Positions 4,476-8,811 of a stretch of DNA of 8,811 bases are shown in pieces. The notes beneath the pieces are model-generated. The model saw only the letters and a list, made by a program, of their open reading frames with translations, searched no databases and was not told the DNA's origin. How positions within the stretch are numbered: the first letter of the stretch is position 1; every line of letters begins with the position of its first letter. The position numbers were made by a program, and so were the translations under genes. This stretch comes from Terrisporobacter sp. (GTDB taxonomy: Bacteria > Bacillota_A > Clostridia > Peptostreptococcales > Peptostreptococcaceae): positions 1-8,811 of the forward strand of contig JARKUZ010000016.1 in assembly GCA_029851945.1 (NCBI GenBank), in the 5' to 3' direction.

Positions 4476-5174
4476 TTAATAATGCTTTTTCCATATATTT
4501 TTACCATCTTGAAATATTGGTAATATTAATACTATATGAAAGAATGCAATTAACAATATATAACTTCTTTTTATTAGTAGATATAAAAATATTGAAATAA
4601 TTCCTCCCATTAAAGGCCCCATTAAAGATACTATTCGTATATGTCTACAATTCTTTTTTGAAGTAACAATTTCAAACTTTATTTTATCAATATTTATATA
4701 TACCTTAAATTCATTCTTATTAAACAAATAAAATGATACAAAATGACCTAATTCATGAAATATAAAACTTATTATAAAAACTCCTGTATATTGAATAATA
4801 TTTGCCATTGGAATTTTTATTATTAAATTTATTAATATAATAGATAATAAAAATCTAATTATAAATATTGTTATAGCTTTAAAAAACATATATTTATAAT
4901 TAGACATATAAATTGTTTTTTTATAAAAACATCTATTTAATATTAAAATATCATTATTATATAAATACTCTAACCACACTTTTAACATATCAATATTGAT
5001 ATTTTCATTTTTAAGTATTTCACTAATTTTAGTATTTTTAAAAATGTACTTAATAATATAAAAATCTTCATTATCTAATTTTATCAACTCATCTATACGT
5101 TTATCATAAATATAATTTTTTCTTAAGCTAATTCCATTGTTTATTATATATTTATCGAATCTATAGAATTTCAT
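4476..5174 (-). CDS. Membrane metalloprotease of the site-2 (M50) type
   Basis: This is a 232-residue protein. An N-terminal soluble part (about residues 12-80, SLRKNYIYDKRIDELIKLDN and onward) has the small winged-helix or PqqD-like look found in some peptide-maturation proteins. Several membrane spans follow. HELGH at 140-144 gives two zinc histidines and the catalytic Glu. GPLMGG (186-191) and PIFQDGK (219-225, Asp as third zinc ligand) complete the M50 signature. It would cleave a substrate within or near the membrane. I preferred ATG 5172-5174 (GAAAGGA 5 bases upstream) over a TTG at 5189; either way it overlaps the end of the permease gene, so the two are translationally coupled. YydH of the Bacillus epipeptide locus is a known M50 protein next to an ABC transporter. 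The substrate here is unknown. Confidence 0.85.
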   Translation of the reverse strand: MKFYRFDKYIINNGISLRKNYIYDKRIDELIKLDNEDFYIIKYIFKNTKISEILKNENINIDMLKVWLEYLYNNDILILNRCFYKKTIYMSNYKYMFFKAITIFIIRFLLSIILINLIIKIPMANIIQYTGVFIISFIFHELGHFVSFYLFNKNEFKVYINIDKIKFEIVTSKKNCRHIRIVSLMGPLMGGIISIFLYLLIKRSYILLIAFFHIVLILPIFQDGKNIWKKHY

Positions 5175-6525
5175 CTCTATCCTTTCCAAATAACATATAT
5201 ATATATATTATAAGTATAATGTTTATAACTAAGGTTACATAATTAAGATTAATACTATAACTAAAATAGCTCTCTAACACTTTACTAAATACACATATAA
5301 TAGCTTTATACATATATATCGAAAGACATGAAACTATATAAAATATAGGATTTTCTTTACCTGAATTTATTGTTGGAACTTTCAATATAGTTAGCAATAA
5401 TGCAATAAATATACCACTTAAAATACAATCTAAATAATATTTTAATGAAACTAAATTTGAATCTATGCTTGCAAAAACAAGGTAATTAATTGACATTATT
5501 ATTGATGCAAACACTATCCTTAAACTTATCATCTTTTTCATATTTATATTTAATAACTTATTTATACTATTATAGCTATAATACATACCTATAGGAATTG
5601 AAAATACAACAGAAAGCATAGATGTTATACTACTATAATCATATTCCATATTTAATATATAAAATACTAAGTATAAAAGATACGGCATAATTAAAAATTC
5701 TATATAATACCCTACATTTCTATAGCACTCAATTAATATTATACCTATATATGGATTTCTTAATTTTAAAAATAGTTTTGTTGTTATCATTCTTGATTTT
5801 TTCTGTTCATTTAAATTATAAAATTTAATTTGTTTTTTTCTAATTATAAAAGCTATAAGTATACCTATAATTAATGGTAACATTATCGTTAGATAATCTG
5901 TTAATTTAACAACCTCAAAAGATTTTGAATCAAAAAAATAACAATTACTTAAATATATTATTATTAATGTAGTTATTGTAGATATATAAAAACTAAGTTT
6001 ACTTCTAAATCTTAAATTAATAATTTTATATATATACATACTCATTATAATATTTCCAACTAATATCATAAATAAAAACACTATAAATAAAAAAGCTAAT
6101 ATAAAACTTATTTTCATAATATACGATATAAATAATACTATTAAAGACATTAGAATCATTATAATACTTAAATAATATATTATGCATGAAATAAATATCT
6201 TATCTGAAGATATTGGATATACCTTACTACTATTCCAAATATAATCTGCTTTTTTATACGAAAGAATTATTATTGATAGTGACATAATTAACAAAATCAT
6301 TCCAATTCCAATATATAAAGCTTTAATAAATATTAAAAAATTTGAATTTTGATCTAGAAATGTTCCGCTAAATACTTCACTCAAATATGCAAATAAATAA
6401 TATAATAAAAAGCCTACTCCTATTATTGAAACTATAACTGGACCAGTATATTTTACAAATGCAACTTTTATTGTATTTTTTAAAGCTAATATTTGATGTG
6501 TTAATATATTCTTAAACTCTCTCAT
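5161..6525 (-). CDS. ABC transporter permease (454 residues, SkfF-like size)
   Basis: The protein is extremely hydrophobic, with roughly twelve membrane spans grouped in two halves and a basic loop near residues 225-255 (RKKQIKFYNLNEQKKSR). It starts MREFKNILTHQILALKNTIK, a cytoplasmic helix typical of ABC-2 type exporters. Its ATG overlaps the ATPase stop codon in an ATGA junction, and its own end overlaps the metalloprotease start, so ATPase, permease and protease form one translational unit. With the 240-residue ATPase, the sizes match SkfE (about 239) and SkfF (about 447) of the Bacillus sporulation killing factor system. That suggests peptide export or self-protection; a multidrug or lantibiotic-immunity exporter is the alternative. 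The fold class is clear, the substrate is not. Confidence 0.85.
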   Translation of the reverse strand: MREFKNILTHQILALKNTIKVAFVKYTGPVIVSIIGVGFLLYYLFAYLSEVFSGTFLDQNSNFLIFIKALYIGIGMILLIMSLSIIILSYKKADYIWNSSKVYPISSDKIFISCIIYYLSIIMILMSLIVLFISYIMKISFILAFLFIVFLFMILVGNIIMSMYIYKIINLRFRSKLSFYISTITTLIIIYLSNCYFFDSKSFEVVKLTDYLTIMLPLIIGILIAFIIRKKQIKFYNLNEQKKSRMITTKLFLKLRNPYIGIILIECYRNVGYYIEFLIMPYLLYLVFYILNMEYDYSSITSMLSVVFSIPIGMYYSYNSINKLLNINMKKMISLRIVFASIIMSINYLVFASIDSNLVSLKYYLDCILSGIFIALLLTILKVPTINSGKENPIFYIVSCLSIYMYKAIICVFSKVLESYFSYSINLNYVTLVINIILIIYIYMLFGKDRDEIL

Positions 6526-7244
6526 AATACATCACCACAATCTTTTATTTCTTTAATAAATACATCTTCAAGTCTTTTATTATTCAATGGTAATTGTATT
6601 TTTTCTCTTATAGTACCATTATTTATTATAATTACTTCATCGCATACGTCTTCAACAAAAGATATTATATGTGTAGATACAAAAATAGTTAAACCAGTAT
6701 CTTTTAATCTTTTAATAACATTCTTTAATATATATATCATTTCAATATCTAGACCATTTGTTGGCTCATCAATAATAAGTAATTTAGGCTCATGAATCAA
6801 TGCTGAAATTATTTGAACTTTCTTTCTCATTCCATGAGAAAAATATTTTAATATTCTATTTGCATGATTTTGTAATTCAAAAGTTTTTATCCAATATTCT
6901 ATTCTACGATCTAATTCATCTTCACTTATTTCAAACAATCTTCCTACATATAATAAATATTCATTTAAAGTCAGATAGTCTATAAGTATATCATTATCTA
7001 AAACAACTCCTAAGTACTGTTTAAACTTCCTAGAGTATATATTAGGTTTTTCTCCAAGTACTTCTATATCCCCTTCTCCTTTTAATTCACCTAATATGCA
7101 ATTAATTAATGTAGTCTTACCACTTCCATTACGTCCTAATAGCCCTAAACATTTACCTTTTGATACTTTAATATTTATATTATCTAAAATATACTTATTG
7201 CTATACTTAAATTTGAAACTATTTATATTCACTATACTATTCAT
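6522..7244 (-). CDS. ABC transporter ATP-binding protein
   Basis: This 240-residue nucleotide-binding domain has all key motifs in order: Walker A GRNGSGKT (37-44), signature YFSHGMRKK (134-142, the SHGM variant common in drug and bacteriocin exporters), Walker B LLIIDEPTNGLD (155-166) and the switch histidine in STH (190-192). It energises the permease encoded immediately downstream (4-base ATGA overlap). The gene begins 12 bases after the stop of the upstream 116-residue membrane protein, so the genes are one operon. It belongs to the CcmA/BcrA-like group of single-domain exporters; SkfE and YydI are fitting relatives by context. Confidence 0.95.
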   Translation of the reverse strand: MNSIVNINSFKFKYSNKYILDNINIKVSKGKCLGLLGRNGSGKTTLINCILGELKGEGDIEVLGEKPNIYSRKFKQYLGVVLDNDILIDYLTLNEYLLYVGRLFEISEDELDRRIEYWIKTFELQNHANRILKYFSHGMRKKVQIISALIHEPKLLIIDEPTNGLDIEMIYILKNVIKRLKDTGLTIFVSTHIISFVEDVCDEVIIINNGTIREKIQLPLNNKRLEDVFIKEIKDCGDVL

Positions 7245-7256
7245 AATGCCTCCAAA

Positions 7257-7607
7257 CTACAACTTAAGCTTAGATGTAAACTTTTTAACTCTTTTTATTA
7301 TAAAAATTGAAATAAATGTTAGTATTAAAGCAAAAATAAATGGAATAATATAAAATAGAATAGTATTATTATAATCTATTATAAAACTTCCATCAGGATG
7401 TATAGAAAACATTACACTTTGTATTACAATTCCAAAAAGTTTTAAATCGAAACTTTGATTTTTACCACTTTCTATTAAAAAATCTAAATTAGGTACTTGT
7501 GAATCTAATACTTGTCTTATAATTAGCATAGAAATCATAGAAAATATTAAAAATAATACAACATAAGTCATAATAGCAAAAAACTTTTTTAATATATCTT
7601 TATTCAT
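7257..7607 (-). CDS. Small membrane protein, first gene of the ABC/protease operon
   Basis: I do not recognise this 116-residue protein. It has a basic N-terminus (MNKDILKKFF), a membrane span at about residues 11-33, an outer loop of about 50 residues (including QVLDSQVPNLDFLIESGKNQ and SIHPDGSFIIDYNN), a second span at about 83-105 and a basic tail (KRVKKFTSKLKL). Both ends should therefore be cytoplasmic. The start is supported by GGAGGG five bases upstream. The ATPase gene starts 12 bases after its stop. It may be an accessory subunit of the exporter or an immunity protein; the sequence alone cannot decide. I saw no clear promoter in the 79 bases before it, although a 14-bp inverted repeat arm lies there. 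Confidence 0.8.
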   Translation of the reverse strand: MNKDILKKFFAIMTYVVLFLIFSMISMLIIRQVLDSQVPNLDFLIESGKNQSFDLKLFGIVIQSVMFSIHPDGSFIIDYNNTILFYIIPFIFALILTFISIFIIKRVKKFTSKLKL

Positions 7608-7647
7608 TTTTACCCTCCATAAACTAAATATTTATATATTTTTTATC

Positions 7648-7661
7648 GATACCAATGTTTT
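7648..7661. repeat. 14-bp inverted repeat, left arm
   Basis: GATACCAATGTTTT is the exact reverse complement of 8079-8092. The two arms bracket the gene at 7687-8058. This arm lies about 40 bases upstream of the next gene's ribosome binding site. In a transcript covering the gene the two arms could pair, bringing 5' and 3' ends together. Confidence 0.6.
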
Positions 7662-7686
7662 TTATATAGTTACAAAATTAATTTAA

Positions 7687-8058
7687 TTAATATGGATAAA
7701 CAATACTTCCATCTGGATATCTATAATATTCCATCTTTCCATCTTTAGGTCTTACTGTAACACGAGTTGATGTTTCAGACGAACCTTTTATAGAAGAAGG
7801 AGCAGTCCCCTTCTTTACATTAAATCCAATTGCTGATTTATCATTAAAGTTTATATCTAAATAATAACCATTATCAGTAGCATACTTTACAGCTTGCTTT
7901 TGTAATTCAGCTGTTGTATAAGCTGTATACATCTGAATTCCAGCATTAACTATTACTGCAACTGCTAATGAACAAATTAAAAATACTAAGGCACCAGTTA
8001 TTCCCAAAGCATGCTTGACTCTATTTACACTTATATTTTGATTTTTTTTACTTTTCAT
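7687..8058 (-). CDS. Single-span secreted or anchored protein with Tyr-rich tail (TadE-like look)
   Basis: This is a 123-residue protein with no family that I can name with confidence. A polar, basic N-terminus (MKSKKNQNISVNRVKHALG) leads to one long hydrophobic segment (about residues 19-46). A predicted outer domain of about 75 residues begins AELQKQAVKYATDNGYYLDI and ends YYRYPDGSIVYPY. The helix running on from the membrane span recalls TadE-like pilin-type proteins, but the match is weak. I chose ATG 8056-8058, with AAAAGGGG 10 bases upstream; an in-frame ATG at 8085 has no such site. Coding composition is less AT-rich than the neighbours downstream. Its position just before the exporter/protease operon makes it a candidate substrate or partner. 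No double-Gly leader or core peptide is obvious. A palindrome (7677-7691) overlaps its stop. Confidence 0.75.
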   Translation of the reverse strand: MKSKKNQNISVNRVKHALGITGALVFLICSLAVAVIVNAGIQMYTAYTTAELQKQAVKYATDNGYYLDINFNDKSAIGFNVKKGTAPSSIKGSSETSTRVTVRPKDGKMEYYRYPDGSIVYPY

Positions 8059-8078
8059 ACATTTCAATCCCCTTTTAG

Positions 8079-8092
8079 AAAACATTGGTATC
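8079..8092. repeat. 14-bp inverted repeat, right arm
   Basis: AAAACATTGGTATC pairs exactly with 7648-7661. On the minus strand this arm sits just upstream of the ribosome binding site (AAAAGGGG) of the 123-residue gene, close to where a transcript from the nearer promoter would start. Confidence 0.6.
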
Positions 8093-8098
8093 TATATA

Positions 8099-8128
8099 AT
8101 TTTACTTTATTTGTATTTATTTCTGCAA
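8099..8128 (-). promoter_or_regulatory. Candidate near promoter of the 123-residue gene
   Basis: TTGCAG (8123-8128) and TAAAAT (8099-8104) are 18 bases apart on the minus strand. A transcript from here would begin near the 14-bp inverted repeat arm at 8079-8092. Confidence 0.35.
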
Positions 8129-8251
8129 GTTTTTTTAGTTTTATCCATATATTTTATTATTTTGTTAATTATTAGCTAATAATATATTATTATAGCACTT
8201 AATAAATTTAATTTTATAGACTTTTATCTCTAATATGCGCTCTATTAAATT

Positions 8252-8280
8252 TTTATACTGTTTAGTTCATATTTCGTAAA
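8252..8280 (-). promoter_or_regulatory. Candidate far promoter of the 123-residue gene with long leader
   Basis: TTTACG (8275-8280) and TATAAA (8252-8257) have a 17-base spacer on the minus strand. The leader would be about 190 bases and contains two overlapping palindromes, TTATTAGCTAATAA (8169-8182) and AATAATATATTATT (8178-8191), which may be operators. I found no credible short gene in this leader on either strand. Confidence 0.4.
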
Positions 8281-8297
8281 AAGTATCTTTAATGAAT

Positions 8298-8332
8298 AAA
8301 AAAAGTCCAAAGCTCTGTGAGCCTTGGACTTT
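8298..8332 (-). terminator. Terminator of the 67-residue membrane protein gene
   Basis: AAAGTCCAAAGCTC (8302-8315) pairs with GAGCCTTGGACTTT (8319-8332) with one mismatch and a 3-base loop. On the minus strand a run of seven T follows (8298-8304). It separates this gene from those downstream. Confidence 0.85.
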
Positions 8333-8369
8333 ATCTCTTATACTATATCAAAATTGTATTCTTAGTAGT

Positions 8370-8573
8370 TTATTTCCCACAGTACTCTTTTATTGTATCA
8401 ATTATCGTATATGTACAGTAAAGTACAGTACATATAATAGATAATCCTACTACTGCACATCCAGCAAGTTCTCCTGTAACTTGAACTAAATCAAGAAACA
8501 CCCAAAGAAATCCCCAAATAATTACTATTCCAAGTAAAAATGACTTTATAATATTTTTATAAGTTTTATTCAT
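8370..8573 (-). CDS. Small two-span membrane protein (67 residues), unknown
   Basis: The protein starts MNKTYKNIIKSFLLGIVIIW, has spans at about residues 10-29 and 35-56, and ends YTIIDTIKEYCGK. It has three cysteines inside or near the second span (C39, C48, C53) and one near the end (C65). AAGGAG lies seven bases before the ATG. It has its own extended -10 promoter and its own terminator, so it is a single-gene unit. Its size and shape fit an immunity protein, a small toxin or a membrane regulator; none can be picked from sequence. The 25-bp element lies just upstream of its promoter, which it shares with the left-edge gene. Confidence 0.75.
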   Translation of the reverse strand: MNKTYKNIIKSFLLGIVIIWGFLWVFLDLVQVTGELAGCAVVGLSIICTVLYCTYTIIDTIKEYCGK

Positions 8574-8645
8574 AAATATTCTCCTTATATTTTTCTATAA
8601 TTAATTTCTTAAATAACCCTATAACTAAAAAATAAATTCACACAA

Positions 8646-8654
8646 ATTATACCA
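8646..8654 (-). promoter_or_regulatory. Extended -10 promoter of the 67-residue gene
   Basis: TATAAT (8646-8651 on the minus strand) is preceded by TGG, giving the extended form TGGTATAAT. No good -35 box lies at the normal distance. The 25-bp repeat (8680-8704) starts 29 bases upstream of the -10 box, a fitting place for an activator. Confidence 0.6.
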
Positions 8655-8679
8655 TATTTTTCCGTGTAAGGCTTTTAAC

Positions 8680-8704
8680 TTCGTTAAATGGAATTTTTGC
8701 GAAC
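8680..8704. repeat. 25-bp element, right copy
   Basis: This copy matches 205-229 at 24 of 25 bases in the same orientation. It is flanked on one side by the promoter of the 67-residue gene. On the other side it overlaps by three bases the stem at 8702-8745. Confidence 0.6.
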
Positions 8705-8745
8705 AAGGCTCTTTTCATAATTTAATTTACGAAAAGAGCCTTGTT
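8702..8745. terminator. 15-bp hairpin after the right-edge gene
   Basis: AACAAGGCTCTTTTC (8702-8716) pairs perfectly with GAAAAGAGCCTTGTT (8731-8745) around a 14-base AT-rich loop. It starts right after the stop codon of the right-edge minus-strand gene and is its likely terminator. The T run is better on the plus side, so it may act in both directions. Confidence 0.65.
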
Positions 8746-8811
8746 TTATTCATTAATTATTTTATGAATTAATCCAACAGAACAAGAATACATTTGAGCT
8801 ATTTCCTTAAT
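8746..8811 (-). CDS. C-terminal end of a helix-turn-helix-like protein (runs off the right edge)
   Basis: Twenty-one residues, IKEIAQMYSCSVGLIHKIIN plus a final Glu, precede a TAA at 8746-8748. The pattern EIAxMYxxSxxxIxKII is typical of a helix-turn-helix with its recognition helix at the very end, as in resolvase tails or small regulators. A hairpin terminator follows at once. The protein family cannot be set from this fragment. Confidence 0.6.
   Translation of the reverse strand: MKEIAQMYSCSVGLIHKIINE

Noticed and set aside
7096..7353. Plus-strand frame of 85 codons across the ATPase start
   Set aside because: It is antisense to two supported genes and has no ribosome binding site.
8101..8300. 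Short precursor peptide gene between the 67- and 123-residue genes
   Set aside because: Only frames of 13-14 codons without ribosome binding sites were found on either strand.
1..8811. CRISPR array
   Set aside because: Repeats present are pairs, not evenly spaced series with unique spacers.

Overview
The window looks like accessory DNA, most probably plasmid, from a low-GC Firmicute of the Clostridium type. It is very AT-rich, has purine-rich ribosome binding sites (GGAGG or AAGGGG), and carries a MobV-type relaxase with an adjoining oriT-like hairpin. Almost every gene is on the minus strand. No recognisable replication initiator is visible.

Left end (1-1600): the start of a small coiled-coil gene runs off the edge. 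Its promoter carries two near-identical direct repeats and, further upstream, a 25-bp element that recurs at the far right end. Next come a strong terminator, the mob relaxase gene, and an oriT-like hairpin with several more inverted repeats.

Middle left (1600-3460): there is a broken hicA toxin remnant on the plus strand, an inverted and short hicB-like antitoxin, and two small DNA-binding-type genes. One of these joins an RNase H1-type RNA:DNA hybrid-binding domain to a ribbon-helix-helix-like tail and has no RNase domain. Two of these units end in terminators with an identical loop.

Middle (3455-4475): about 1 kb holds no convincing gene. Roughly 3455-4200 reads as one large, intricately folded RNA on the minus strand. 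At least four helices need a G-U pair that exists only in the minus-strand transcript, and one hairpin has a GAAA tetraloop. A strong minus-strand terminator and a row of back-to-back hairpins follow (4207-4402), two of them with the same CGGGAA loop.

Right (4476-8573): an extremely AT-rich operon encodes a small membrane protein, an ABC ATPase, a 454-residue ABC permease and a membrane metalloprotease of the site-2 (M50) type. It resembles peptide-bacteriocin maturation, export and immunity loci (Skf and Yyd types), but no radical-SAM enzyme is present. Upstream are a single-span protein with a Tyr-rich tail, bracketed by a 14-bp inverted repeat, and a separately transcribed 67-residue two-span membrane protein. 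The right edge holds the C-terminal end of a helix-turn-helix-like protein.

The two items most likely to be new biology are the large minus-strand RNA beside the hybrid-binding protein, and the protease/ABC cluster with its unidentified peptide substrate. Functions given for both are inference from sequence reading alone.
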